DNA of 64,000 nucleotides from Selaginella tamariscina (GCA_003024785.1 PUQB01000051.1:160819-224818), one strand, 5' to 3'; shown: positions 11,496-23,757, counted from the stretch's first letter. The notes: generated from the sequence alone by a model not told the origin. Numbers and translations: made by a program.

Positions 11496-12777
11496 TCAGA
11501 GTATCTCAACTAACTCTGGCTTAGCTTGTGGCATAAGAACATACATATCTTCACCATTTGCCACAGGCAGGTAGTTAAAAATCCACCCCAAGGTTGTGAG
11601 AGGTCCAACAAATACTGGCTTCCCATTTCCAAAATCCGCTTCGTACAATGGAAATCTTGCCCAGCTTGTAACCAGTAAATCCGTTCTTGTATCCACTTTT
11701 CCAACAAGACGCTTGCCTGGATGCTCCTCGATCCAATCCACCTGTGACACTATATAGTTGCTCGTCACTCTTTCCTTTGCATCTTTCACCAACTTAATAA
11801 CAAATCCGAGTGGGTTATTAAGTAGGTCTTCTACCGTGCAAGTTATCTTTGGAGAAAGTGTGCAGTTTCCAAAGTAGTTGTCTGGGAGTGGGGGCAATAA
11901 CTTGGACCTCACATCTACCGCAATATAGAGCGTGGTTTGTGCATGTGATTCAATATTCCTCAATTTCATTATACTTCTCCATATGTGTGCAGTTATTACT
12001 TCGAATCGGGTGGCATTTTGAATGCTACTCTCCTTCTTTAAAGCTTCAATCTTTTCTTTGCTGAACTTGAATATGCTTGCCTCCACTCTCCCAACCTGGT
12101 CAGCTTCATTTACCTACATATAGAAAATGTACTTTTTAAGTGTGTATATATCATTTAAGTTACCTGAACCATGGAGAGCTGGACTGGTCTACTGTAATGA
12201 AGCTCCTGGGTTGGCTTAACGGAGTTCTTGTTGAAGCAAGGTTTTTGAACAAGGTTTGGTTTTCCTGAACATATTTGTGCCCATGCTTTGGTGAACAAAC
12301 TCGCAGCATGACCATCTGCAACGTTGTGGCTTATAGCCACAACTAGGCTATATTTTCCGCTCGGAAACCAGGTTAATTGAACCAGAAGTAAGGGATATCT
12401 GTAATGTCACAACCAGGATCAACAGTGCGCTTGCAAGGGCTAAGCTTCTCAGCTACAAAGGGATCCAAACCATCAGGGAGTTCAAATGTAGCAAATGCCT
12501 CGTGGAACTCGGCGCCCGCATCACAGCATGAGATTGCCAGTTTGTTGCTCGGAGTGTGTATGAACCGGCCTGCCAAGAGGGGAAACATTGTCAATGCATC
12601 TGACAGGGATTTCTTGAGTTGCTCAGAAGACACGGGTACTGATAAGGGAAAGAGAAGAATGTATCTCATGTAAACTGCAGGAGTAACCAGATCTAGGTTG
12701 CTTAATGGAACTATGGTTCCTAATGGTGAGGGAAGTGAAGGCTTCACGATCTCCTGCTGTTCCAATGTGAAATCCAT
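11496..12777 (-). CDS. BAHD acyltransferase-like gene, copy A (one frameshift)
   Basis: BAHD enzymes use acyl-CoA to acylate alcohols or amines in the cytosol. Exon 1 starts at ATG 12,777 (MDFTLEQQEIVKPSLPSPLG) and contains the HXXXD catalytic motif as HNVADG near 12,310. Exon 2 starts after an acceptor near 12,116, follows an intron of about 50 bases and ends at the stop at 11,496. The structural motif near the C-terminus reads DFGNG rather than DFGWG. Total length is about 410 codons, slightly under the usual 430-460. A single missing C near 12,388, where the sister copy has four Cs, shifts the frame just before the HXXXD segment. Otherwise it looks whole, so it may be functional if that base is an assembly error. 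The acyl acceptor cannot be inferred. Confidence 0.8.
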
Positions 12778-12799
12778 TTGTTGAGCACAACGAAATCAC

Positions 12800-13395
12800 A
12801 CAATAACACAAGAAGAGGGATTATTTGTAAACATAAGTATTAATGCTGCTATATTTCAACTAATTTTTTTAAAAAAGATTATTCATTATTACGTATTCTA
12901 AAATACCACCATTTTAAACGTACACGATTAATGTAGGACTAGTAAGCGTTAAAATATAGTCAATCTTGGGCTAAGTACGGTGGGAAGCGTACACGATGAG
13001 ATAATTTAAAAGTCAATATACTTGACACATTCTCTAGAAATATTGAATATACATCACTATACATGTTGATGTTATCTGCAGTCACGTAGGGTGTTGGCAA
13101 AAAGGAGAGACTTGTAGAATATTCAAGCTTATGCTGGTATATACCTGGATATTCCCTAGGTATCTATCTGGGAATATTCTATAAAATATTGAAGAATAAA
13201 TGCATTCAATATATGCTTAAAATTACAGATCTTAACTATAAATAATGTAAAAATAAACCTACAGTCTAATTCTACCGATTCAAGTGAATGCCACCCTTTA
13301 CATTTGCCAGCATACAAAACATATTCAATGGAGTTTAGAGTACAAAACATATTTCAATGAATTTTAGAGTTAGTTAGACCTACCACATACTTGTT
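12800..13395. other. AT-rich flank with two GAATATTC motifs
   Basis: No gene is seen. The palindrome GAATATTC occurs at 13,117-13,124 and 13,172-13,179, and CGTACACGAT occurs twice (about 12,918 and 12,990). Because the large transposon at 30,788-46,020 has the same palindrome in its sub-terminal regions, this stretch may be the terminal region of the related transposon remnant that follows. Confidence 0.4.
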
Positions 13396-13399
13396 AAAT

Positions 13400-16100
13400 T
13401 TTCCGTGTTAATAATTGAGGTGCATAGTTTCTTTTATAAGTCACTGTCACTAAGAACACGCCATTGGAGAAAGTATGTTACATTTGGGTTTAATTCAATA
13501 AGTAACTGAGACAAAGTACATATGTGATGGAAACCTGGACATGGTTATCTTCACCATATGAATAACTAAGGCAATAAATGATTTTTGCCTTCCATGTGCT
13601 CCTTTGAACTTCTTAGCTTGGTTGTAGTTCTTCTCTTGCTTTTTTAACAACTTGTTGGGCATTCTTATAGAATGTCCGTTGTAACTTACCACCCGAGCAG
13701 CCCATGCTCCTCTTGGTGATGACAAAGTCTTCTCCATGATTGTGTTAGATGGCCCACATTTGGCCCTCTTGGTGGCTTTCTTTGAGTGTGGAAGATGGTC
13801 TTACTCTTGCTTATTCACTCGTAACTTAAATCCCACTTCCTATAAAGCTGTAACCTCCTTGGGTGTTAAGTTTGTTCCTTTATGAACAAGTCACACATCA
13901 GCCATATGGACAACCTCTATGTAAACAATCCTTGGGTAGGGATGTTTCTAACAAGTCTAAGGCCGAAAGCAAAACCACATCATTGGATGCACATGTTCCA
14001 CATTCTCGAAGGTATTTGTATAATATCTTGTCCTGAAGAATCTTGGAACAGGAACACGTTGTAGATACCCAATAAGGCGGTTGCAAAGTGTCCCTCCCTT
14101 TTATATATTAACACTTCACATGGCTCAACTTTACGATCCTCCATAAGCTTAGTCTATTAGGTGCACCTTGCTTTCTTTGACTTCTTGGAATCTAAGCTTC
14201 TTCTTTCTAGCAATTTGAACCACTTACTCTGCATAGTGGATGTCATGACAATGTGACCAGAGTTCATCAGTGTTGTTCAATCCAGTTGAAGCCTTACGCA
14301 CCATTCAAATGTGAACATTAGTAGAAAGTGAACTTAGGACTTGCCAGGTCGTCCTTAGTATCAACAAGGTTTATAATAGTAACTGGCGACACAAACTTTC
14401 CCACTGACAATTTTGCCAGACTCTATCAATGAGCATATCTTTAAAAGGTCTAGTTTCTGTAAACCTTCCTTCTAATGCTGCCTTCACCTTCACACTTTGC
14501 AAGATGGCATCTATAAAATCTAGCATTGTGGCTTCTAGCAAGGGTACATGCTTTGTTAGTGGAGCCCTTCTTGCTCTTGCGTGAACCACCTCCAAGTTGT
14601 TTGTGGTTGGTACATTAGACATGCCATCTTTTTTAAATAGCACATATCCATTATGAAGATGTGGTCTTCGTGCTTGATCCACTAAGCCAACCATGTTTTC
14701 AAAGTGGAAACGTTTGACACCCTTGCATCCCAAAAAGATTCTAGCATTGCCAGCCTATTCACCTTTTCTTCGCTAGTCAATGCCTTGGTCCAAGAACACG
14801 CTAGATTCATGTGCATTCTTCTATGATCCACTTCTTAGTAACCTTCCTAACGTATTGCATGAAGTGGAACAAACAGCTTCTCTCTTTCCCTTTCATGTAA
14901 TTGCACATGCTTTCAAAAGTCAAAGTGTTCATTTTATTACCATTATTAAATACCTAACAAAGGGCTATCCAAATGGCACCTGCTTCATCAAACATGAATC
15001 TTGCAAAATTAATGTTGAAGAGTCCTTGACACACATTTAACATAGTGTTTAAAAACTTTGTCACTGCCACATTGTCCTTCCAACACATCATTGTACACTA
15101 TAGTGACCATTGAGCGTAGGCTATTTCTTTTCATTTATATAGTGCCATCATAACCATATTCTACATACTTTTTGTGATTAACTCTAGCACTCTTTGGTTG
15201 CTTTTCTTATTACTATCAACAGCTTTGCTTATTGATTGCTTAGCTCTAGCTTTGATTATAAATGACAAGGAACTACTAGTTGGGTAATGATAATGATTAC
15301 GATGAATGAACAATTAAGTCTTAGTCACATCATCAAGTATGATGTAGTAAGATGTGGCCTCGCATCCCTTTAAAAGATATGGCTCCTGGCTTGTATGTCA
15401 TGCCTTTTAACTGTCTCAGAATTAATTGTCTTCACCTTTTGCACAAAGCTTTTAAAATGATATTTGTTGACCTTCTTAATAAGGTCAAAAAAGGGGCAAG
15501 AAGGATTTGTGCACTTTAGATGCTCGACACAACTACTCTGACTAACCTAGGCAGGAACTTGCTAGTGTGTGGTACTAAAGTGTGTCTTGTGGTAGTCTTC
15601 TTTCTCTCCATCCCTAATACTTGCCACTACTATTTTCATGAGGCAATAGCTTAGAAATGACATTTCCATTGTAGGTTTATGACACTTCAGAAACACGTTG
15701 AGATGTCTCAATGAGATTCCTCCCTATTTGACATTTGTTTGTCCTTCAAAAGATCGCAAGCATTGAATCAATCCTTTCAAAACTCTCCATTATAAAAAGT
15801 GGGCCTCTTGCAGTCTGCAACATGTAAAAAACAAAATCAGTAGTACCATCCACTACAATCTCGATCTTTAGACCTGATTCTATAGAAAAGATAACATTTG
15901 TATTATTTTAATATCTTCCCAAGCTAGAATGGAAAACGAGACACGTATTTCTTGGGTGAATGCAAAATGCAAATGCATTTTCATCTTTATCCACAAGAAA
16001 TTCTCTGTCAATAACTCTATATATTTCACTTTTGCCATTGGAGGTATATTGAAAAAATGGAGGCAAAACTAATATTATCCAAAGCTTATAAATTGTTAAC
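13400..16100 (-). pseudogene. Decayed MULE-type transposase, diverged relative
   Basis: Reading the minus strand in several frames, collinear matches to the transposase at 42,455-45,714 appear in order. A Cys-type finger segment has CTNPSC (about 15,500-15,530), and the phrase DDVTKT and FIHRNHYHYP lie near 15,290-15,340. The DEAGAIW aspartate motif is at 14,969-14,989, ERSCLFHF at 14,861-14,884, and EVVHAR, matching the catalytic Glu box ESVHGR, at 14,575-14,592. The longest open part (14,371-14,733) covers the last of these. Stops and frameshifts are frequent and amino-acid identity is low to moderate, so this is an old, dead copy of the same transposase family. Confidence 0.75.
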
Positions 16101-16500
16101 TTAACTAAACTACTGGCATCATTAGTGTAGAAAACAACTAATGCTTACGATTAACTATTCAAAATCATGTGCATGCATTAAATATTTGTGGTCTAAGTAC
16201 CTCAAAATCTGGTATTTGAGGTGTCAATTTTAATTTAAAATTTTAATCAATCCAGGCCGCAGACCTAGCTATTAATAAATCTAAATCATTACCGTCAAGA
16301 AAACAACCCTAAATGAAATCTTGATCATAGATTATTATTTAAAACTTAAAACCTTAGTCGCCGTTACTAGGTTTTAGTGTTTTCTCAATAAGATTGTAGA
16401 TGGAAGAGCATAAATCTTTGAGTTTTCCTTCATCATTGCTTAGATTGCCCTTTATTTTAACTGTTCTTATTTCTTAATACTTTCCTTTTATCTTCTCCTT
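16101..16500. other. AT-rich spacer, no gene seen
   Basis: Between the decayed transposase and the degenerate tandem array. No coding segment or repeat boundary is visible. Confidence 0.5.
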
Positions 16501-16965
16501 GTAGTGCCAACTAGGTGTGGTGCAATATCACCCTAAGTCGACATTAGAGTTATATCTTCTTATGCAGCCCCTTGTTCTATATTTGTTTCTTGTTCAGTGT
16601 TGACTAAGAGTGGTGGCAATATCGCCAATCAACATTAGATGTTGCATATATAAACCTCTTATTTGTCATTGATTGAGAAGTTGGACAACACCTCCCCTAT
16701 ACACACTCTATACTTAGAGTTATCTCATCCCTTGTTCACCCCCTTGTTCAATATCTTTTTTGTTTGGTGCTGACCTAGAGGTTCGACAATAACCCCACCA
16801 ATCGATAATCTTGTGTAAGCAATCTTTATCCATTGACTGGGGTGTTTGGCAATGACAACCCTAGTTGGCATAATTTTCTTTCTTGGGTAATTTTTCCTGG
16901 GTGTTCATTGATTGAAGTGTTCGGCATTACCTTCCCAAGTTGGCATATATTATCACTTTGTTTAT
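16500..16965 (+). repeat. Degenerate tandem array, 60-120 bp units
   Basis: A loosely repeated phrase of the type GTGTTGACT...GGTGGCAATATCGCC...CAACATTAGA occurs about six times (for example around 16,505, 16,600, 16,670, 16,770, 16,845 and 16,915), each followed by a T-rich tail with CTTGTTCA or CATTGATTGA. The units are strongly diverged. It could be an ancient minisatellite or the sub-terminal repeat region of the decayed transposon. Confidence 0.5.
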
Positions 16966-16985
16966 TCTTTTTATATTTTGCAGGG

Positions 16986-17617
16986 GATGTACATGAAAGC
17001 TTCTCGACGACTACAAGAGAAAAAAATTCGTGAACCGTCAAAGTGTGAAGTAAAGGCAAGAGCAGCTTTGATAAGCATAATGTCTAGAAGACGGGGGCAA
17101 GGCTAATGCAACCACAACATAGTTCGATACAGTGTCAGAAAACCATTCTTCTAGTTCCACTAAAGACACAGCCTTGGAGTGCCCAACCTTAATTGTAGTG
17201 CTGCAATCAACTAAGGTACTTGTTTCATTAACATTAACAAATGATCAACAACACCTTGCTGATATATGCAATGGTATCATTGTATTGCAAGAGTCCGGAG
17301 TGGTAGTAGTTGATACGGATGTAGAAGAGAGTGACGTTGAAGCAAGGGATGTCATGGCATCATAGCTCATGTGGTAGACACATGACAATGAGTCTTCAAA
17401 GAAGAAGAAGGTGAAGGGAGTACCAAAGGAGGAAAAAGAGGTGTATAGCTTTCTAGCTAGTCTACAGGTAGAGAATTCAGCTAGCCAACTTCAATGTATC
17501 TCTATCAATGACTTGGGAGATCCTCTGGATGTGCTAGTGTGCCAACTCCATTCTAATGAAGTGGTACGTCGCACAACCCTAGAGGACTTGGACCAGCTCA
17601 TGGCCAGTTTCAAGTAG
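16986..17617 (+). pseudogene. Unrecognised coding remnant beside the decayed transposase
   Basis: After TTTTGCAG (about 16,981) the plus strand has a basic segment (ASRRLQEKKIREPSK, RAALISIMSRR). It is followed by frames at 17,132-17,365 (Ser/Thr and Val-rich, ending ESDVEARDVMAS) and 17,411-17,617 (KEEKEVYSFLASLQ and TTLEDLDQLMASFK, ending with a stop). The parts could be exons of one gene, but only the last part looks protein-like. Codon use is ordinary for this window. It may be passenger coding sequence of the old transposon. Function unknown. Confidence 0.35.
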
Positions 17618-17895
17618 GCAAGTGGATACCTTCTCAACACTACTTAATTTATCATTTCAATTGGTAAACTAGTCAATTTATCCTTTCAATTAGGCCACTC
17701 TAATCTTTATTGCAAGTTTGCAAAATCACAACAGTTTGCACCAAGCACCACCATGAGACCATACTAGTTCTCCTTACATGTGTAGCAAGAAGACTTCTTC
17801 CCTAACCCCATCGAGCGGCAATATGTCCCATTATGTGGCAAGGGAGAAGTCCCAACTTGGGAGGAAACCCTACACATGCAGCATGTTGATGACTT

Positions 17896-18170
17896 ACCAT
17901 TGTTGTTGTGACAACCAAAGGAGGTGGAGGGTGAGACCACCTCCGCCATTGTTGTTGCTACTCCAAGAGGTTATGCCAATTGTTAAGACCATTGACATCA
18001 AAGATGATCTTATGCTATACATCCTAGTGTTGGCATTGAGCTGTGGGTTATATGACTTGGTCATCTGTGACATTGAGGAGATGTGCATGTCATTGTTTGA
18101 CAAGGAAGTGGAGCAGCAAAAGGTATATAAAAAGGTTGAGGGTCCTCACACCCTAGATTCACAAACATGA
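17896..18170 (+). CDS. Small unrecognised frame (copy B)
   Basis: Sister of the frame at 9,397-9,675. It keeps LLLLLQEVMPIVKTIDIKDD and CDIEEMCMSLFDKEVE and then reads on through QQKVYKKVEGPHTLDSQT to a stop at 18,170, where copy A has a stop earlier. Here it is continuous with an upstream open frame that starts at 17,778 outside the duplicated block. The N-terminal half is therefore not the same in the two copies. Family unknown. Confidence 0.4.
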
Positions 18171-19821
18171 TTCTGAGAGGAGGCAGGTGAGTTTAGCTTC
18201 AATTAGTCATGTTGGACCTTCCTACCAATTTGGACCTTGTGACAAACAACAGCCTATTGCACCTTGATCAAGTAAGGTTTGATGAGGCCCTCTAGTTCAC
18301 AGGCATGCACTTGGCAACACAAGGTTTCATGGTGGTGTTTATTACAATCACTATGATCCCTTGAGTTGTGTAGGCAGCTAAAGTTATTAATTTGGAACTT
18401 GCCGCAACATATTATGTTTATTGTGGATGAGATTGACATAAAATAAAGGTACTACATAGTTCTTTTTTCATTCTCGTTTACTTATTATCTTCTCCAAGAA
18501 TTTCTGCTGGTAGTGCTCATGTTTCAAACTTTTAAAAACTCGACAATAGTGAATCCACTTTAAATTAAGCATCCTTGTGGATAATTACTAAGAATCATAA
18601 TAAGATAATATGCTCTAATGTTGTTACAATCGAAGTGTGTTTGGCTTATGCAACTTGTAATTGAGTGGCTGACATGACCTCATTTGAGATATAAAGATTG
18701 GGGACATATCATTGCTTGTTGCATCTGTAGACCTTGGCAGAAACATTTTAAGTAAGCAAAGATAGCCAACACCAAAATAGTAGGCGACGTCAAGTTAAGG
18801 AGATATGAATTCAGCGTGAACAACATAGCGAGGATAAGGATTGCTACAATGTTGAGGAAGAAAAGGAGCATGTAATTAGATGGTCGTCTCAATGAATATG
18901 TGCATATTTCTTATGTAATCTATATAATAACTTAATTTTCAAATGTTCTCATATATATTTGAATAATGAAAGAATATTCTTTGAGTAATATAGTGTTGAC
19001 CATAAAATATTCTTTTCCCCACGAGAATATTCATTTCATCACTTTTGAAATTTTGCCCACCGATAAATATTTGTTGAAAATTTTGGGCCTATGCCTCCTT
19101 TTTGTCGGGACTCAGTCAAGTAAGCATTTTCACACAAATATGTGCCGTCTCGTATACGCTTGCTTGTTTTCAAAATAAAAACGTACACACGCGTCATTCA
19201 TGAGATACATTCAAACATACAAATAACCACATATATCCACGGATGCACTATATACAGGTGCATCGTTTTTCATTTTTATTTTATTCGGCTACTCTCAACT
19301 TGAAATATGTGTTAACTTAGAGTCAGGATTGGTAGAGTTTAGAGAGGTTTGAGATTCAAAAGATATAAATTCAAATAATATATTATATTATATATATATT
19401 GTTTATTTAACATTATTATCACTTCATTAGTATTTTAAACAGTATTCCTTAAAGTATAATACCATATAATGAAAATCCACTTGAGATGCATTCACCGTAC
19501 CGCGTTTAAGACTCAAGAGTGGCCTTTCAAATCCTTCACTGATTAAAATATGTGGAAAAGAACAAAACTAATTTACTTTTTACCACAAGCATAGTAAATA
19601 TAGCCCAACAGTTTAAGACATGCAATGTATAATGTACATCCTTTACTATGTGTGTGTGCAATAGCTCCACGCAGACATATTTTAACGTAGTCTAGAATTC
19701 TATTGCATCACGTAAGTCTTATAAATAAATACATAAGATATGTAAATGGTGAGAAGAGTTGACCTATTCACTTGCTCTGGGACGTAATAAAACAACAGGT
19801 TTAAGGCGTGGTTATTAGGCA

Positions 19822-21274
19822 TCACTTAGATATATAATTTTTAAGCTCACTAACAAATAACTGCAGTCTTTTTTTTGCGAATTCCTTCTTGCATGCAACA
19901 GATAGCTTCGTAGCTCTTTCCTTTATAAGCTCCCCTTGCTCGCCCCTCATCATATCCACTACAATTCTCTCAACCTCATCCTCCGAAACAGGGCTCACCA
20001 CCCGTTTGAGTTTCACACCAACTTTCCAAACATCTGAAACGTACCTTGCATTCATCTTCTGGTCTGCAAACCGTGGCCAACATATCATTGGCACCCCAGC
20101 ACAAATGCTCTCAAACGTCGAGTTCCAGCCGCAATGCGTAAGAAAAGCACGTACTGCAACGTGTTTCAGTATCCCAAGCTGCGATGCCCAATGAACCACC
20201 AAACCGCTAGAGCTTTCAGCCTTACTGAGAAAAGCTTGAAATTCTTCTTCTGTCGTTCCCTGGATCAAGTCCTTACGTAGCACCCACAGAAACTTAACTT
20301 GAGATCTTACCAGACCTTTCAAGAGAATGTCCACGTCTGAGAATTTCATGCTGGCAATACTTCCAAAAGAAATGTAGAGAACCGAACTAGGACTCTGCTT
20401 ATCTAGCCACTGTGTGCACTTGTAGTCTTGTTCCCATAGGGAACTTGTTATAAGCTTGGAGTTATGTGGTTGCTCTTCTTCTATAAAGCTGGCCGGTAAG
20501 AGTGGAGCAACTGGCATCAGGTTTCTGAAACCCTGTGTCTTAGATACTCTAGCTCTTCTTGCTCTAGCGTTTCGCAAGTGTTGATAAAGAGCCAAGGTGC
20601 TTTCCTAGATGTTGCACTCTGCTCCTCATATCTCTCCTTGTAACCAGCAGACTCTGATGAGAACGCAAATTGGGGCAATTCTAAGGGGTGAACTGGTATC
20701 ACGCCTGGTAGCTCCAGAGTATCATGCTCACGATAGAAAGCATCTGTACAGTAAAATATATGAGTGAGAGAGAGAGAGAAGAGAGAGAACGACCTTGATC
20801 TAATGGGAAAATGCCTTGTTTAATCATTAGAGGAGCGTGGAGGCGAGTTACAAATCCAGAAGCTGCTAACGGGTAGTAAGGCACCCATGGGATGCCAAAA
20901 CTCTGTGCTGTTTCTGAAACCCAAGTCAGAATAACATCTGAAACAACACAAGACACTGGCATGCCTCGGACTAATCCATGCATGAGCTCTGCAAATGGTT
21001 TCTCTAACTGCTTGATTCCTTCAACAAACTGGAACATGCCAGTCATGCTGCGTGGGGGTAAAGCATCATCCGCAATTGACACCATTCGAATGTTGTTTGG
21101 GTTCTCAACTCCTTGCTTGGACCATGCATCCAAAATAGAATTGTAGTTTCCTCTTGTTGTCACAAACGTAACTAGGAAGCCCATGGAAGACAGTTGGAGG
21201 GAGAGCTGCATAAGCGGATTGATGTGGCCTTGCCCAGGGTATGGGAGCACAACTGCATGCAACTGCCTATCCAT
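19822..21274 (-). CDS. UDP-glycosyltransferase (family 1), copy B, nearly whole
   Basis: Family-1 UGTs glycosylate small molecules such as phenolics, hormones and terpenoids in the cytosol. Exon 1 runs 21,274-20,794, starting with ATG and the PYPGQGHINP motif; the catalytic-type His lies in that motif. The intron (20,793-20,744) has GA/CT repeats. Exon 2 runs 20,743-19,822. It carries YISFGS, then the full PSPG box: [20 protein letters not shown] begins it, and [15 protein letters not shown] closes it with a terminal Gln, as in UDP-glucose-preferring enzymes. The predicted length is about 467 residues, typical of the family. A single missing base near 20,538 (AGACACAGG against AGACAACAGG in copy A) breaks the frame. 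With copy A as guide this base may be an assembly error. Acceptor substrate cannot be read from sequence. Confidence 0.9.
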
Positions 21275-21482
21275 TTAAGGTATAAAATAGTTGTCATTGT
21301 ATAAATACACCGGAGGCATATCTTGCACAATGTCAGGTACGTAAATCTCTCTCTCCACACACACGCACACGTCATTGTATAGATATGGATATGAGACCTT
21401 GCATATTGAATGTAAATGCAAGAAAATGTGTTAATCATGTATCTGTGAGATTCAAACCAAAATATTGACACGGAAGTGTGTT

Positions 21483-21935
21483 TTAAATGTCCCTACGTAT
21501 AAATGTCCACGTGATATTTACTTTTCCGACCACTATGGGAATGAGTTACTGGAGGGACATTTTCAAGGTGGAAGTTTTAATCTTCCACCCAATCTTAATT
21601 TTTATTATATCAGATAATCAAAATGGCCTCTAATGTGATAATTTTTAAATTTAAAGAAAGTTTTAAAACATTTAACAAACTAGAATTTAATGTAAAAATA
21701 GATTATGAGGTGCTCTTGCCCATTTTCTTAATAATTTTCAATAATATTGATCAGTCACTTATTGCTAAGTCGTCATTAAACTCACCCTTTCTTACACCTG
21801 CCTGCCACATTTTCACAAGTGAAAACAAATTTATACATTTAATTACGTATAAAAGATTTTGATATGACATATTTCAACTGGACGTGACAAATCTTCCACC
21901 CTCCTGTAGAAAGAGGACCTTAAACAGGTTAGTAT
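21483..21935. mobile_element. MITE-like element, copy B
   Basis: The left end reads TTTTAAATGTCCCTACG and the right end CTGTAGAAAGAGGACCTTAAA, giving imperfect inverted ends (TTTAAnGTCC). The body shares the TTTCACAAGTGAAAA block with the elements at 5,423 and 24,037. No coding capacity. The boundaries are estimates. Confidence 0.5.
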
Positions 21936-22079
21936 ATTTTCCAAATGTTGGATATATTGTGTATCAAACACTTGTAATGTAATTATCATAAATACATATG
22001 GAAGTTACTCTAATAAATAAATAATTAAGGTATATATAAAAGTTAATTTTATAATTAAGATGTAAAGTAACTACAATAG

Positions 22080-23757
22080 GTTACCTTAATTAAGGTATCA
22101 CTATGACTCCTCTTTACTATGGACGTTGACTGTTGTTACCTACTGTACTATGTTGATAAGCCCTAGGTGTAGAAGAAACAGGCCCGCTTAGTGCACTTGG
22201 ATATTTAGTGATGGTTCGGCTGAGTGTTATTAGGTATTTACAAGAAACTCTGGGCGAAGTTAGCACTTCTATTTAAAAAACTCTTACCTTTGATTTTCCG
22301 TGTCCGATTGGATTAATGGCTAGTTCCGGTGAGTTCGGCATGTTGAATATGCTTAAAAATACCCCCAAGTTTGACAAGTTAGGGTTTAGGGATCGATGGA
22401 TAACTCACCAAGTATATTCCCTTTGGGAATCAGATTTCAGTGCTAGCCCAGTTATGTAAACAAGAAAACAAAGGGGAGCCTCTATCACATAAATAAAGTA
22501 GTATGTAGTAGGAGAGCTCCTGGATTCATGACTGAGTTCGTTGCTCTTCTGCCGGTGCAAGCTCTAGCTTGTGTCGTTAAGGCACAACCCTTTGTTGTGC
22601 CGCCCTAACTTCCAGATGCTAGGGGTACATCCCACCTTCGAGGTAGCTTACCCTTAACGTTAAAGAATCCATGCCTGGGAGGTCTTGTGAAAATGCACGT
22701 TCCAAGAGGCAAAAGTAAAGGCTTGTCTCCAGCCTCCTCCTCCATGTCAAGCTAGGTGTAACACTCACGGCCAAGCAAGGCACATCCATGTCCTTATTCA
22801 ACTATGGGTGTGGGATCTTGTTTGACAGGTTCACATTACCAGTTCTTGAGGGTTCATTAAGGGGTTCTAGAGTTGGCATTTAGAGCCACATTTGTGGCAC
22901 TTGCAACTCTTGAATCTAAGGGCTATGGCATGATAGCCCACATCGGGAAAGGCAAAGTCACATGGAAATGTGACATGGGCTAAACGTCATGTACAACGCC
23001 CGAGACACGCCCTTTGGGGTTATGTCATACGCTTGTCGCCAAGGGGTTGGATACTTTAGTAAACAAACATGCTTGTGCTTGCACTAGGGTGTTAAGCTTT
23101 GGGCATCCACTCAAAGGAGGTTAGGTCTCATAACTAGGTGTGCTTTGGCACACTTGGCTAGGGAAGTGTTCTCCTTGGAATTCAAGGGTTGAACAACCTA
23201 AGAGTGTTAACAGGAGCCTTTTCGTTTCGTGAGGCACTCGCAAGGTCATGTGTTAAGATTATCACATAGCCTTAGGGAGTTTGCTTAGCAGAACACGTGT
23301 CCTCACTAAGTACTAGCCCTAGGTCTAGGGTATGACTTGGCCACTCAAACCCTTAGGGTTAGTTGTGGTTCAGGGTACCCCTTGTTGCCCTAAAGGGGTT
23401 GTACTTCCGGATGAGGGTGATTCCTCAAGGGTAAATGACGATGCCTTAGCTTTGTCCGGGGGTATGTGTGGAACACACGTCTCCTTGATGGGGGTTAGGG
23501 CATGAGCATGTCTAAGTCTTCTAGGGCAAGACCTTCAATCAACTAGGGTTATCCCTTAAGGGTTTTGGAGGTGGACATTCTAGGGAAACTTAGGCTAAAC
23601 CCTAAAGTATCCTATCCACTTGGGCATTAGAGTCTAACATTAGGGGTCTTGGGGTTGTTCTGAAAACTTAGCGTTACTCACACAGGGTGATGACACCAAA
23701 TGGTCACCTGGTAGTTACGTGTTGTCACATGTTGGCCCTTTAGTTAAAACTTTTGAC
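22080..23757. other. Unclassified 1.7 kb block, less AT-rich than its flanks
   Basis: A compositionally distinct stretch, rich in short CCCTAGGG/CCTTAGGG-type words, with no convincing coding frame. Its flanks carry the same phrase AAGGTATATATAAAA followed by TTTATAATTA (22,028-22,062 and 23,757-23,795), which suggests that the block is an insertion or lies between direct repeats. The 22,155-22,290 part resembles 10,985-11,110. It could be the non-coding end of an LTR-type element, but no ends were identified. Confidence 0.35.

Larger units (their letters stand above)
9703..12777 (-). repeat. Inverted copy of the BAHD-gene Z segment
   Basis: The segment aligns in reverse with 26,897-28,630. 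Here the BAHD gene is complete at its 5' end and gene Z is cut off after its first recognisable exon, where block U begins. It also contains two inserts (10,165-10,305 and 10,341-11,445) that the other copy lacks. Confidence 0.8.
17896..22065 (-). repeat. Inverted-duplication block U, copy B
   Basis: Reverse-orientation copy of 5,270-9,702, with sharp homology from TTACCATTGTTGTTG at 17,896 to the AT-rich segment near 22,065. It contains the small unknown frame, the UGT gene and the MITE-like element. It lacks the minisatellite of copy A but has about 100 more bases in the MITE body. Confidence 0.85.

Noticed and set aside
5270-22065. Block U inverted copies as a pure assembly duplication
   Set aside because: Each arm has private inserts (minisatellite, MITE body) and different flanks, so a biological duplication is more likely, though reads should confirm it.
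22376-22396. TTAGGGTTTAGGG as interstitial telomere repeat
   Set aside because: Only about two units are present, which is expected by chance in this word-rich block.
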